The notes: generated by a model not told the origin, from the letters alone. A stretch of 53,361 bases of DNA from Planctomycetota bacterium (GCA_021413885.1 JAIOPM010000035.1:1-53361), one strand, 5' to 3'; numbered from the stretch's first letter, positions 7,997-17,033 are shown. Made by a program: numbers and translations.

Positions 7997-9130
7997 ATGA
8001 GAAACCTCCCCGGCGCACGTCTCGTACTCATTGCCTCGCTTGTCGCAACGCCTGCGTTCGCGCAGGAAACCGCGGGACCGAAACCTTCGAACTTGTTCGA
8101 GCGTGTGGCCGCGGTCGCCCGCGGAGAGTGGAGCAAGTGCTCGATCGGGGCCGTGTCGATCGTGTTGGTCGTCGACAACCACGCGGAAACGTTGCACCTC
8201 GGTCACGCCGACGGAAAGCAGGGACCGGCTCCGACCGGTGCAACGATCTATCGCCTCGGTTCGGTGACCAAGAACTTCACGGCGCTCACGTTCCTGCTGC
8301 TCGAGTCGCGCGATCTGTGCAACCTGTCGGACAGCGTCGAGAAGTACGTGCCCGAGTTTGCGTCCATTCCATCCCCGCCACCGTCGGGCGCCAAGGTCAC
8401 GCTGATCCAACTCGCGACCCACACCGGCGGCTTGGCGCGCGATCCGAAGAATGCCGACGACCTGCAGCGAGGACCGCTTGCCGCTTGGCGCGAAGTGCTG
8501 TCGCGCGCCGTGCCCAAGAGCAGCTATGTGGCCGACCCCGGCAGCGTGTTCGCGTACTCCAACCTCGGCTATGCGTTCCTCGGCGCGGCGCTGGAGAAGG
8601 TTGCCGGCGTACCGTTCCACGCGTGCGTGACCGAGCACGTGTTGAAGCCACTCGGCATGGGCGACACCGTTTTCGAGCTGACGGCGGAGCAACGCACACG
8701 CTTGGCGCCGGGCTTCACGATCGCTTCGACCGGCACCGACACGTCAGAATCGACGGCGGAGGTCGACGGGCGCGGCTATCGAGTCCCGGCCGGCGGGCTG
8801 TTCACGACACTCGACGACATGCAGCGTTGGCTCCGCTACCAGATGGGTGGTCCGGCGCCCGAAGGCTCCGATCTCGCCGAGTTGCCCGCGCGGCAACGAC
8901 GGATCACGGTGTCGGGACCCGATCTCGACTGGAGCTACGGAATCGGTGTGCAGTCTCGGCGGTTCGGCGAAGTCGTCGTGTTCGGCCACTCCGGGGGAGT
9001 TCCGGGCTACCAAGCGGAGATGTACTTCGATCCCGAGCGGAAGGTCGGGATCGTGATCCTGCGCAGCGCGGTCTTCGGCGACTTCCAGGTCGACAAAATC
9101 GTTGCTGCCGCCTTCGTCGGCGCGCGCTGA
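7997..9130 (+). CDS. Serine beta-lactamase/PBP-family hydrolase, secreted
   Basis: A 377-residue class C beta-lactamase-like protein with a signal peptide ending near residue 22 (ATPAFAQ). The catalytic S-x-x-K is SVTK (Ser89, Lys92), the Y-x-N is YSN (187-189), and the third motif is HSGG (331-334) rather than KTG, as in many esterase/peptidase members of the family. Order and spacing are normal. It acts outside the cytoplasmic membrane. Substrates of such proteins range from peptidoglycan peptides to esters, so beta-lactam resistance should not be assumed. A palindrome sits at its promoter. Confidence 0.92.
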   Translation: MRNLPGARLVLIASLVATPAFAQETAGPKPSNLFERVAAVARGEWSKCSIGAVSIVLVVDNHAETLHLGHADGKQGPAPTGATIYRLGSVTKNFTALTFLLLESRDLCNLSDSVEKYVPEFASIPSPPPSGAKVTLIQLATHTGGLARDPKNADDLQRGPLAAWREVLSRAVPKSSYVADPGSVFAYSNLGYAFLGAALEKVAGVPFHACVTEHVLKPLGMGDTVFELTAEQRTRLAPGFTIASTGTDTSESTAEVDGRGYRVPAGGLFTTLDDMQRWLRYQMGGPAPEGSDLAELPARQRRITVSGPDLDWSYGIGVQSRRFGEVVVFGHSGGVPGYQAEMYFDPERKVGIVILRSAVFGDFQVDKIVAAAFVGAR

Positions 9131-9174
9131 ATTGCGAGTAGAGGGATCCGCGGTGCCGGTGCGCTTCTTCCCTG

Positions 9175-9750
9175 CTAGAGCGCGGGCAGCGGCGGGAGCT
9201 CGGCGGGCTTCGCGCCCAGCGCGCTCAGTACCTCGAGCGCGATCGTCAAATGGTGGCGCGTGTGCACCACCGCGAAGCGCAGCCATTGCGGCGCATCGAG
9301 CGGACCGAGGACTTGGTGGGGGATCGTCAGCTCGCTCGACGTGATCAGGTGCGCGTTGCGGGCGAGTTCGGTGAGCGCTTCGACGTTGTCCTTGTGCCAC
9401 GAGCGCACCATGTCGAGCTCGACGTCGACCGGCGGAACCACCATGCGCGGGGATTTCGCCTGACCGCGCGGGAGAACTCCGCGCGCGAGCAGGGCGAGCG
9501 TCTGCTCGTTCGGTTGCGTGTCGCGTTGCAACAACAGGCCTTCGCGGCGCGCGAAACTCTGCAGGTTGCGCAGGCAGAGTTCGTTCGCGAGCTCGAGGTG
9601 CGCGACATGCGCGAGCGCCGGCCAACCCGACACCTGAGGCGCGGCGTGGGCGAGCGACGACTCGCGCAGCTCGAACAACGCTTCGATCGCGCGGTTCGTC
9701 TGGCGCCAACGTTCGAACTCGGCGGCGGGCGGGAAGAGGATCGGCTGCAT
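9175..9750 (-). CDS. DinB-like four-helix-bundle protein
   Basis: A 191-residue protein of the DinB/YfiT superfamily. The metal-site histidines are seen in the helix segment ALAHVAHLELAN (about residues 45-56) and the C-terminal VVHTRHHLTIAL (about 160-171). Family members are metal-dependent and often thiol-linked transferases or isomerases, but most are uncharacterised. It stands alone on its strand, convergent with the beta-lactamase-family gene and divergent from the glycosyltransferase. Confidence 0.8.
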   Translation of the reverse strand: MQPILFPPAAEFERWRQTNRAIEALFELRESSLAHAAPQVSGWPALAHVAHLELANELCLRNLQSFARREGLLLQRDTQPNEQTLALLARGVLPRGQAKSPRMVVPPVDVELDMVRSWHKDNVEALTELARNAHLITSSELTIPHQVLGPLDAPQWLRFAVVHTRHHLTIALEVLSALGAKPAELPPLPAL

Positions 9751-9884
9751 GGGGCGCGCAGACTAGCGCGCGTCGCTCGGACCGCGAGCGCGACTCCCGA
9801 TTCGCGCTCGACCACGAAGAAGCTCTCAAGCCTCGGCGCAGCGAGCGGTACATTGAACGCGCCGCGACGCCTCCCCACTCGGCA

Positions 9885-12074
9885 ATGCCGGATCTCGACC
9901 AACCCAGCTCGGAGCCGAACGCGAAGCGTGCAAGCGTGGACGTCGAGCGCACGCTCGCCGGCGCGCGGCCGGCGGTCTTCGCGCTGCTCGCGCTGACGCT
10001 GGTGCTCCAACTCGTCAGTTGGAGTCTGCAGACCGGCTACCCGCTCGCCGACGCGGTCGAGTACCTCGATCGCGCGAGCCTCTGGGTCGACGGCTCGGCG
10101 CTCGGCGGCGACGCGACGATCCGCTCGTTCGCGTTCTCGGCGTTGTTCGTGCCGCTCTTCGCGGGAGCGAAGGCGCTCGGCGTCGAGGACCCGCGCGGAT
10201 TGATGACGATCGCGCGCGTGATGCAGCTGGTGTTCGGACTCGCGTTCGTCTGGTCGTGCGCGCGGCTCGGCGCGCGCGTCGGCGGGAAACGCGCGGGGCT
10301 CGCGGCCGGTGCGATCGCCGCGTGCAATCCGATCTTCCTGATCCACGCGGTGTGGCCGGTCGCCGACATCGCGGCGGCGACGATGGTCGCGCTCGCGCTC
10401 GAAGTGTTCGTCGAGCGCAGCAGCGGACGTCGCGCGTTCCAGGGCGGCGTGTGGCTCGGGCTCGCGTTCCTGTTCGCGTACAAGGTGCTGCTGCTGATCC
10501 TGCTGGTGCTCGGCTGGATCCTCGTGCGCGATCGCTTGCGGCGCGACGGCGCATTGCGCGGAGCGGTCGCCGGAGTCGCGCTCGCGCTCGCTTTCCAAGT
10601 CGTCCTCGATCGTTGGGTGTACGGCGAGTGGGGGAGCAGTCTGTGGCGCTACATCGTCGACAACACCGCGTCGCCGCTCGCGACGTTGTGCGCGACGCTG
10701 CACCTGCGCGACGCGGGGCGTTGGATCTACGAGCTCCAGACCAAACTGCGCGGCTTCGGTCTCGAGGCGATCTCCGCCGACACGCGCACGACGCAGCTCT
10801 TCCCGCGCAGCTTCTACGCCACGCACGTCCTCGAGTTCCTGCCTTGGCCGGTGCTGGCGTTGACGGTGCTCGGTGTATGGCGGGTGTTCGTCGTGCGGAT
10901 CACCGCAGGCGGATTCTTGATCGCGTTGCTCGTCGTCACCGGCGTGTACTTGAGCCTGAAGGGCGACAAGTCGTTCCGACTCTGGTTGCCGCTGTTGCCG
11001 GCGACGGCGGTGCTCGGAGGACTCGGTTGCGCGTGGCTGATGGACGCGAGTTCGAAACGCTCGAGCCGCGGACTTGCGCTCATGCTCGTCGGCGCCGCGC
11101 TCGTGCTCGGTCCGTTCGAGATCACGCATCAGCGACCGCACCGCTACGCCGCGTATTGGGAAGCGATGGAGATCGCGAACCACGAGGCCAAAGCGCACGC
11201 GAAGCCGGGCAGCCGCAAACGCCGCATCGCCAGCGCCTTCTACTGGACCGTCTTCCTGCGCAACTCGCCGACGATCGAGTTGCTGCACGTGTGGCCGCAG
11301 CTCAACTACTACACCAAGCTTCCGGCCGGCGCGAAGAAGCGCTTCAACTCGTACCTCGACGGACTCGACGGCTTGTTGATGCACTTGCCGGCGATCGAGG
11401 ATCAGCCCGAGCTCCTCGACGTCTTCAACTCGCGCTTCTCGGTGCTCGCTGCGTGCTACGAACCGCGCGACGAGAGCGGCGTCGGCCCGGTCTACGTCCT
11501 GCGCGGCGATCGCGGCACCGTCGGAGCTCGCCGCTTCTTCGAGATCGAGACCATCGACGATCCCGAGCCCGATCGCGTCGCGCATCGCTTCGGAGCCGCG
11601 ACGCGCTTCTCCGCCGTCGTCGGCGATCACACCGAGACGTTGAGTTTGCTCGGCGTCGAGAGCGAGACGCTCGCGGGCTCCGGTTTCCAGTGGTTGACGT
11701 ATCACTGGTTCGCGGAGACCGATCTCTCGCTCGATTGCCGCGTCGTCGCGCAACTGCGGCCGCGCGGCGTCGCGCCCGGTTGGGTCGACGAGCACGCGCC
11801 CGCGCGCGACGTGTTGCCGACGTCGCAGTGGAAGCGCGGGACGCTGGTGCGCGAAGGCAGACTGCTCGCCGCCGGTCCCGACGCGGCGGTGCGCGAGCTC
11901 GAAGGCCTGCGCCTCGGCGCCGACGCGCAGGCGAGCGCGACGATTCCGGTCGAGCTGTGGATCAGAGTCCGTTCGATCGACGGTCCCGCTCTGACGCCGG
12001 ATGCGAACTCGACCGCGCCCGACGCGGACGGTTTCACGCGCGTCGCCGAACTCGCGGTTCCGATCCGCGACTGA
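9885..12074 (+). CDS. GT39-like membrane glycosyltransferase
   Basis: A 729-residue polytopic protein. About ten hydrophobic segments fill residues 30-420 (such as AVFALLALTLVLQLVSW and FLIALLVVTGVYLSL), followed by a soluble region of about 300 residues. The first periplasmic loop carries the acidic DAVEYLDRA, as in GT-C enzymes of the PMT/ArnT type that use polyprenyl-phosphate sugars. The likely role is glycosylation of protein, lipid or surface polymer at the outer face of the membrane. The soluble C-terminal half is beta-rich and not recognised. A TACATT hexamer at 9849-9854 is a possible -10. Confidence 0.82.
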   Translation: MPDLDQPSSEPNAKRASVDVERTLAGARPAVFALLALTLVLQLVSWSLQTGYPLADAVEYLDRASLWVDGSALGGDATIRSFAFSALFVPLFAGAKALGVEDPRGLMTIARVMQLVFGLAFVWSCARLGARVGGKRAGLAAGAIAACNPIFLIHAVWPVADIAAATMVALALEVFVERSSGRRAFQGGVWLGLAFLFAYKVLLLILLVLGWILVRDRLRRDGALRGAVAGVALALAFQVVLDRWVYGEWGSSLWRYIVDNTASPLATLCATLHLRDAGRWIYELQTKLRGFGLEAISADTRTTQLFPRSFYATHVLEFLPWPVLALTVLGVWRVFVVRITAGGFLIALLVVTGVYLSLKGDKSFRLWLPLLPATAVLGGLGCAWLMDASSKRSSRGLALMLVGAALVLGPFEITHQRPHRYAAYWEAMEIANHEAKAHAKPGSRKRRIASAFYWTVFLRNSPTIELLHVWPQLNYYTKLPAGAKKRFNSYLDGLDGLLMHLPAIEDQPELLDVFNSRFSVLAACYEPRDESGVGPVYVLRGDRGTVGARRFFEIETIDDPEPDRVAHRFGAATRFSAVVGDHTETLSLLGVESETLAGSGFQWLTYHWFAETDLSLDCRVVAQLRPRGVAPGWVDEHAPARDVLPTSQWKRGTLVREGRLLAAGPDAAVRELEGLRLGADAQASATIPVELWIRVRSIDGPALTPDANSTAPDADGFTRVAELAVPIRD

Positions 12075-12122
12075 GCGGGTTCGCCGGTTGCCGTCGCGCG
12101 TCGGCGACCCCATCATGCGCGG

Positions 12123-12878
12123 ATGCGTCTGGTCTCCCTCTGTCCGAGTTTGACGGAGCTCGTCTTTGCGCTCGAGCGCGGCGAGGAGCTCGTCGGCGTC
12201 ACCGAATGGTGCGTGCATCCCGCCGATCGTGTCGCGGGGATCGAGAAGGTCGGCGGCACGAAAGATCCGGAGGTCGCGCGCATCGTCGAACTCCGCCCCG
12301 ATCTCGTCCTGATGAACGACGAGGAGAATCGGCTCGAGGACGCGGACGCGCTGCGCGCCGCCGGCGTGCGCATCGCGAGCTCGATGCCGCGCACGCTCGA
12401 CGAGACCGCTGCGATGGTGCGTTCGATCGGCGCCGAACTCGACGCGCGCGATGGCGCGGAGCGAATCGCCGTCGACATCGAGACGCGGGCGGCGCGCGTG
12501 CGGCGTCACGCTCGTGGAGCGCCGACCGTGCGCTTCGCCTACCTGATCTGGCGCAAGCCGTGGATGAGCGTGTCGAGCGACACGTTCGCGAGTCGGCTGC
12601 TCGAACTCGCCGGCGGCCTGAACGTCTTCGGCGCGAGCGCGACGCGCTATCCCGAGATCACACCGACGGAGCTCGGCGCGGCGCAACCGGACGCAGTGTG
12701 GCTCTGCACCGAACCGTTCCCGTTCCAAGAGCGCCATGCCGACGAACTCGCGCGCGAGTCCGGAATCGAGCGCTCGCGCTTCTCGATCGCCGACGGCGAG
12801 TATTTGTCGTGGCACGGCTCGCGCACGCCGGCCGGGATCGACTACGCCGAGAGCTTGGTGCGAAAGGCTCGGTCGTGA
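12123..12878 (+). CDS. BtuF-like cobalamin/metal-binding protein without signal peptide
   Basis: A 251-residue helical-backbone metal-receptor protein. SLCPSLTELVFALE at the N-terminus, GVTEWCVHPAD, GGTKDPEVARI and PDLVLMNDEEN match the cobalamin-binding BtuF/TroA-like family. No signal peptide precedes the domain, unlike true periplasmic BtuF; cytosolic versions are common and annotated only as cobalamin-binding. A link to the B12-dependent mutase in this window is attractive but unproven. The downstream GspG-like gene starts inside its stop (GTGA), so the two are co-translated. Confidence 0.88.
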   Translation: MRLVSLCPSLTELVFALERGEELVGVTEWCVHPADRVAGIEKVGGTKDPEVARIVELRPDLVLMNDEENRLEDADALRAAGVRIASSMPRTLDETAAMVRSIGAELDARDGAERIAVDIETRAARVRRHARGAPTVRFAYLIWRKPWMSVSSDTFASRLLELAGGLNVFGASATRYPEITPTELGAAQPDAVWLCTEPFPFQERHADELARESGIERSRFSIADGEYLSWHGSRTPAGIDYAESLVRKARS

Positions 12879-13303
12879 ACCAAGCCGCCGTCGACGCGAA
12901 GAACCGGCGCACGTTCCTCGTGTTCGGCGGCATCACGTTCGTGCTCGTGATCGGTTGCGTCGTGCTCGGCATGGGACTCTTCCAACGGCTCGACCACGAA
13001 GCGCGCGAGCGCACCGCCGTGCAGAGCGCGCAATACGACGATCGCAAGAAGCTCGTGCGCCTCTTCGCCGCCGTCACTGCTTTCCGCGAGAAGCACGGCG
13101 CGCTGCCGAAGTCGCTCGGTGAGTTGCGCGGTGCGAACGCGCGCGACTATTTCGGGACCGAGCCCTTCGACGCGCTCTTCGTCGACGCATGGGGCCGCGA
13201 TTTCTTGATCGCGCCGGACGCGAGCGGCTTCCGCGTCTACACGCTGGGCCGCGACGGCGCGCCGGGCGGCGAAGACGCGGACCGCGATCTCTCGCGACCG
13301 TGA
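12875..13303 (+). CDS. GspG-like (type II secretion pseudopilin family) protein
   Basis: A 142-residue protein with one N-terminal membrane helix (about residues 14-36) and a C-terminal half matching the major-pseudopilin C-domain: DAWGRDFL and VYTLGRDGAPGGEDADRD correspond to the DPWG and calcium-binding loop of GspG. The N-terminus lacks the G-F-T-L-x-E prepilin peptidase site, and about a dozen residues precede the helix. It is therefore probably membrane-anchored and not assembled into a pseudopilus. It overlaps the BtuF-like gene by 4 bases. Confidence 0.75.
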   Translation: MNQAAVDAKNRRTFLVFGGITFVLVIGCVVLGMGLFQRLDHEARERTAVQSAQYDDRKKLVRLFAAVTAFREKHGALPKSLGELRGANARDYFGTEPFDALFVDAWGRDFLIAPDASGFRVYTLGRDGAPGGEDADRDLSRP

Positions 13304-13334
13304 TCGCGGCCGTCGACGATGCTCACGAGGGGCG

Positions 13335-13368
13335 CGACCCATCGCGGCCGCTCCGCCACGATGGGTCG
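13335..13368. terminator. Hairpin terminator between convergent genes
   Basis: A perfect 10-bp stem (CGACCCATCG with its complement) around a 14-base loop, lying between the ends of the GspG-like and S74 genes. There is only a short T tract, so it may act in both directions by structure alone. Confidence 0.6.
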
Positions 13369-13385
13369 TTGCCTGGATTCGACGG

Positions 13386-14663
13386 TCAGCGCGCGGACTT
13401 CGGAGCCAGCTTCGCGACGGTGCTCTCGAGGCGCTCGAGCCGTTCCTGGAGTTCGGTGATCTGCCGCTCCTTCTCCGCGGTCAGCGTGCGGAGCGTCTCG
13501 TCCTGCCGCGCGACGATCCCGTGCAGCTCCTTGACCGCCGCGATCGCGTGGATCAGCGCCGGATACGTGTCGACTTGCAGGATGCCGTTCTCGCCCGAGT
13601 CCTTCACATAGTCGGGGAACACCTCCGCGAACTCCTGGGCGATCACGTTGTAGTACTCCTTGTTCTCGATCGTCGGGTGATGCTCGACGTACTCGTCGGT
13701 GTAGTGGAACGCGACCGGACGGAGGCGATCGAGCGTCGCGAGCGCGCCCTCGATCGAACGGACGTCGGTCTTGATGCGTCGATCGGAATTCGCGAGCCAG
13801 AGTCCGGCCGTGCTCTTCGATGCTTCGCCCTCGACTTCGAGTCGATTGCTCGACGGGAATCTCCCGATCCCGACGTCACCGACCTGCGTGACGGTCATCC
13901 GCACGCTGGTGCCCGTGAAGAAGTCGAGGCCGTACTGATTCCCACCCGCATCGCGCTTCGAGAGGATGCCTTCGCCCGAACCCCCTCCGCCGAAGCGAAG
14001 GCTGCCCGTGATCCCGCCGGTGTTCGAGTCCGCGGAGTCGATGTTCACCCCGCCGGCGACGTCGAGCGTGTTCACGGGCGACGACGTGCCGATCCCCACG
14101 TTGCCGAGGAACCACGCGTCGCCGCTGTCGCCCCGGATCGAGCAGCGCGGCGCGCCGTCGAAGCCGCGCACGTCGAGATAGCCGGCTCTCGCCTGAGTGT
14201 CGTCGGGCCAGATCTCGAGCGAGTTGCGCAAGCGCAGGATTCCGACGTTGCCGCCGGTGCCGGTCAGGTTGATTCCAGGCACGAGGTTTCCGTCGCGGCG
14301 GATCTGCAGGCTCTTGTCGCCGAGACTGATGTCGAGCGGCTCGATCGGGAACGCCGTGTTGATGCCGACGTTCGATCCGCTGATGCTGAACGTGCTCGAC
14401 AGCGGATAGAGCATGCCGAGCGTCGGATCCGTCGAGACGCCGATGCAGCTGCCCGTCGTGATGTCCCGGATCCGCGTCATGCAGTTGCCGCTCCCGGCCG
14501 GTGTCGGGGCGTACGTCGAACCGTCGTCTCCGTCGTCGGGCTTCGCGACGCCGTGCAACGCCGTGATCGGGTCGGAACTCGCGTTGCTCGTCACGTACGG
14601 GAGGAGGTTCGAATTCGAATGGGACACGTAGAGCGAAGCGGTGATCCAGAGTGTGCAGAGCAT
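13386..14663 (-). CDS. Secreted protein with C-terminal S74 intramolecular chaperone domain
   Basis: A 425-residue protein with a signal peptide at residues 1-15. The ATG at 14663 is chosen for the GAGGAA about 6 bases upstream. The middle holds fibre-stem repeats of the V-G-I-G-T-x-x-P-x-x-x-L-D-V type (GNVGIGTSSPVNTLDVAG and similar). Residues 293-390 are a peptidase S74 / endosialidase chaperone domain beginning NSDRRIKTDV, with the Ser293/Lys298 pair placed as in the self-cleaving dyad, and VIAQEFAEVFPDYV. A coiled coil closes the protein. In phage tail fibres this domain drives trimer folding and then cuts itself off; no phage genes are nearby. Divergent from an ECF sigma gene. Confidence 0.88.
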   Translation of the reverse strand: MLCTLWITASLYVSHSNSNLLPYVTSNASSDPITALHGVAKPDDGDDGSTYAPTPAGSGNCMTRIRDITTGSCIGVSTDPTLGMLYPLSSTFSISGSNVGINTAFPIEPLDISLGDKSLQIRRDGNLVPGINLTGTGGNVGILRLRNSLEIWPDDTQARAGYLDVRGFDGAPRCSIRGDSGDAWFLGNVGIGTSSPVNTLDVAGGVNIDSADSNTGGITGSLRFGGGGSGEGILSKRDAGGNQYGLDFFTGTSVRMTVTQVGDVGIGRFPSSNRLEVEGEASKSTAGLWLANSDRRIKTDVRSIEGALATLDRLRPVAFHYTDEYVEHHPTIENKEYYNVIAQEFAEVFPDYVKDSGENGILQVDTYPALIHAIAAVKELHGIVARQDETLRTLTAEKERQITELQERLERLESTVAKLAPKSAR

Positions 14664-14791
14664 GATTTTCCTCGGTTGGAAGCGATTGAGGATCGGGGCA
14701 TCGTGATCGACGCCCATCGATCGCCGCGATCGTAGGCGAGGCGCGCGAATTCGGATACGGGCCCTTCGCGCCGTGGCGCCGGCTCGCGGGA

Positions 14792-14797
14792 TAGAAT
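14792..14797 (+). promoter_or_regulatory. -10-like TAGAAT before the ECF sigma gene
   Basis: TAGAAT ends 12 bases before the ATG at 14810, which would give a 5' leader of only a few bases. No Shine-Dalgarno sequence is visible there. Confidence 0.35.
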
Positions 14798-14809
14798 CGG
14801 TCGAGCGCG

Positions 14810-15403
14810 ATGGACCACGATTCGGAGCAGCTCGTCTACGCCGCAACCACCGGCGACTCGGGCGCGATCGAGGCGCTGCTCGAGCGCTACTTGCCCGACA
14901 TCCGCGCGTACGTCGCGCGCAACGCAGGCGAGATGGTGCGCGCGAAGGAATCGGCGGCGGATCTCGCGCAGTCGGTGTGCCGTGAAGTGCTCGAGAGTTT
15001 GAAAGCGGGTCGGCTCGCGTACCGCGGCGAAGCGGAGTTCAAGCAGTGGCTCTACCGCGCCGCGGTGATGAAGATGATGAATCGTCGGCGCTTCTACACC
15101 GCCGATCGGCGGGACGTGCGCGCTGAGGAAGCGGCGCTCGACGCGTCTGCGTTTCCGAACGAGCCCGCGGTGAGCGCGACTCCGAGCCGCGCGGCGGCGT
15201 GGCAGGAGGAACTTGTGCTGTTCGAGGAAGCGTTCGCGAAGCTCCCGGAGAACTACCGCGACATCCTCGCGCTGCACCACGTCGAGCAGCTCTCCCACGC
15301 CGAGATCGCGACGCGCCTCGGGATCAGCGAAGCGAACTCGCGCATGTTGCTCTCGCGCGCGTTGGCGCGCCTCGCGCGTTTCGTGAAGCCGAGCAACTCG
15401 TAA
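14810..15403 (+). CDS. ECF-family RNA polymerase sigma factor
   Basis: A 197-residue sigma-70 family protein with region 2 (about residues 20-95: LLERYLPDIRAYV, ADLAQSVCREVL, FKQWLYRAAVMKMMN) and region 4 (about 140-190: LPENYRDILALHHVEQLSH then IATRLGISEANSRMLLSRAL). This is the usual length for planctomycete ECF factors. No anti-sigma gene is adjacent; the divergent neighbour is the secreted S74 protein. The GNAT gene follows 50 bases downstream. Confidence 0.93.
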   Translation: MDHDSEQLVYAATTGDSGAIEALLERYLPDIRAYVARNAGEMVRAKESAADLAQSVCREVLESLKAGRLAYRGEAEFKQWLYRAAVMKMMNRRRFYTADRRDVRAEEAALDASAFPNEPAVSATPSRAAAWQEELVLFEEAFAKLPENYRDILALHHVEQLSHAEIATRLGISEANSRMLLSRALARLARFVKPSNS

Positions 15404-15441
15404 GGGATGCGCGAGGCGGCTCCGGCGAGCGCTCGCGTCGA

Positions 15442-15447
15442 TATCCT
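15442..15447 (+). promoter_or_regulatory. -10-like TATCCT placed for a leaderless transcript
   Basis: TATCCT ends 6 bases before the GTG start at 15454, so transcription would begin about at the start codon. No ribosome-binding site is seen between them. Confidence 0.35.
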
Positions 15448-15453
15448 TCCGCC

Positions 15454-16023
15454 GTGACGAACGAGATCCCGAGCCTCGACACCGAACGCTTGACCTTGCG
15501 CGGCCATCGCGTCGCCGATTTCGCGGACTCGTTCGCGATGTGGGCGAATCCGGAGGTGACGCGCTTCATCGGCGGCAAGCCGTTCTCCGAGGCCGACTGT
15601 TGGGCGCGCGTCCTGCGCCACGTCGGGCATTGGTCGTTGCTCGGCTTCGGTTGTTGGGTCGCGCGCGACAAGGCGTCGGGACGTTTCGTCGGCGAGGTCG
15701 GCTTCATGAATTTGAAGCGCGAGATCGAGCCCGCGTTCCACGGCACGCCCGAGATCGGTTGGGCGCTCGATCCGTGGGCGCACGGTCGTGGGCTCGCGAC
15801 CGAAGCGGTGCGCGCCGTACTTGCGTGGGGCGACGCTCGTTTCGGCGACGCGCGCACGGTGTGCTTGGTCGATCCGGGCAACGAGCCGTCGCTGCGCGTC
15901 GCCGCGAAGTGCGGTTACGCCGAGTTCGGTCGCACGACGTACAAGGGCGATCCGGTGGTCCTCTTCGAGCGTCGCGGCGCGACGAGCGCGCGCGAAGTTG
16001 CGGGCCGGAGCGGGCGAGCGTAG
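15454..16023 (+). CDS. GNAT-family N-acetyltransferase
   Basis: A 189-residue RimJ/RimL-type acetyltransferase (Acetyltransf_3). SLDTERLTLRGHRVADFADS opens the domain, GEVGFMN forms the core strand, and EIGWALDPWAHGRGLATEAV holds the acetyl-CoA pyrophosphate loop (x-x-G-R-G-x-A). NEPSLRVAAKCGY closes it. The substrate is not predictable; relatives acetylate ribosomal-protein N-termini or small amines. The GTG at 15454 fits the domain start and a nearby TATCCT. The last 15-20 residues are a basic tail. Confidence 0.9.
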   Translation: MTNEIPSLDTERLTLRGHRVADFADSFAMWANPEVTRFIGGKPFSEADCWARVLRHVGHWSLLGFGCWVARDKASGRFVGEVGFMNLKREIEPAFHGTPEIGWALDPWAHGRGLATEAVRAVLAWGDARFGDARTVCLVDPGNEPSLRVAAKCGYAEFGRTTYKGDPVVLFERRGATSAREVAGRSGRA

Positions 16024-16100
16024 TTTGCGTGCGGCGGACAACTCATAACGACCCGCGCGCCGTCCCCCGCGTCGGATCGCTCCCGCCCAGAGGAGTCTCC

Positions 16101-17033
16101 ATGTTCGCAGTCCTTCGGATCGCAGCGGCACTCGCTTTCGCTTCGAGCGCGAGCGCGCAAACCGTTCTCACGTTCGACGATCTGCCCGCGGGTGCGGTGA
16201 TTGCGCACGCCTACTCCCAAGCCTCGTTCTCGTCGTCGTTCGGCAACTCGAACTTCGTCCTGAACATCGGTGCGGGCGATCACATCCTGATCACCGGCTC
16301 TTCGCTCCTCGATCTCGACGGCGAGGCCGACACGTACGTCGACTTCATGACGCCCGTCGACGGCTTGAGCTTCCGCGCGATCCAACCGAACGGCACCGGC
16401 GTCGTCGCGCGCTTTCGGATCTTCGAGAACGGCGTCCACACCGCGACCGAGGATCTGATCGGTCTCGGCGGCGCGGGCGGCGAAGTCGCGGTCGATCTCG
16501 GCGCGTACTCGCACGTCACGCGGCTCGAGATCGTCGACATCCTCGTTTCGCCGCAGGAGAACGGCATCGGTTGGGACGACTTCGCGTTCACGCCGTCGGC
16601 GACCAGCTCCTTCTATTGCACCGCGAAGACCAACAGTCAGGGCTGCACGCCGATCCTCGGCTTCACCGGCAATCTGCAAGCGTCGGGCGGCAACGCGTGC
16701 AACGTCGTCGCGAGTTCGGTGCTCAGCCACAAACCCGGCCTGCTCTTCTACGGCAAGAACGGTCCGGCGGCGTTGCCGTTCCAAGGCGGGCTCTTGTGCA
16801 TCGCGGCGCCGCGTCATCGCACCGGCGCGGTGCAGGATTCGGGCGGAGCTCATCCGCTCGACTGCAGCGGCACGTATTCGTTCGACTTCAACGCGTGGAT
16901 CGCGAGTGGCGCGGATCCGGCGTTGGTCGCCGGCCAACACGTTTGGCTCCAGTACTTCAGCCGCGATCCCGGCTTCGCGGCGCCGGGCAACTCCGGATTC
17001 ACCGGCGGGCTCGAGCTCGTCATCGCTCCCTGA
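16101..17033 (+). CDS. Secreted protein with C-terminal YCT domain
   Basis: A 310-residue protein. The signal peptide covers residues 1-20 (ending ASSASAQ), and AGAGGAG lies 5 bases upstream of the ATG. Residues 21-165 form a beta-rich domain (TVLTFDDLPAG start, like PEP-CTERM-associated jelly-roll proteins). From residue 172 it carries the Y-C-T domain: FYCTAKTNSQGC, PFQGGLLCIAAP, YFSRDPGFAAP and a C-terminal V-I-A-P. The same domain ends the proteins at 21486 and 26037. Its role may be surface attachment or secretion sorting, which is inference. An intrinsic terminator follows. Confidence 0.82.
   Translation: MFAVLRIAAALAFASSASAQTVLTFDDLPAGAVIAHAYSQASFSSSFGNSNFVLNIGAGDHILITGSSLLDLDGEADTYVDFMTPVDGLSFRAIQPNGTGVVARFRIFENGVHTATEDLIGLGGAGGEVAVDLGAYSHVTRLEIVDILVSPQENGIGWDDFAFTPSATSSFYCTAKTNSQGCTPILGFTGNLQASGGNACNVVASSVLSHKPGLLFYGKNGPAALPFQGGLLCIAAPRHRTGAVQDSGGAHPLDCSGTYSFDFNAWIASGADPALVAGQHVWLQYFSRDPGFAAPGNSGFTGGLELVIAP

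Noticed and set aside
7997..9130. Antibiotic-resistance beta-lactamase
   Set aside because: It has HSGG instead of the KTG box and resembles the broad esterase/peptidase branch, so resistance cannot be claimed.
9345..12815. A 1156-codon open frame on the minus strand across the glycosyltransferase and BtuF-like genes
   Set aside because: Arg/His/Glu-rich low-complexity translation with no family features; it is a shadow of GC-rich coding DNA on the plus strand.
13386..14663. Prophage tail-fibre gene
   Set aside because: It has its own signal peptide, and no other phage structural or lysis genes occur in the window.
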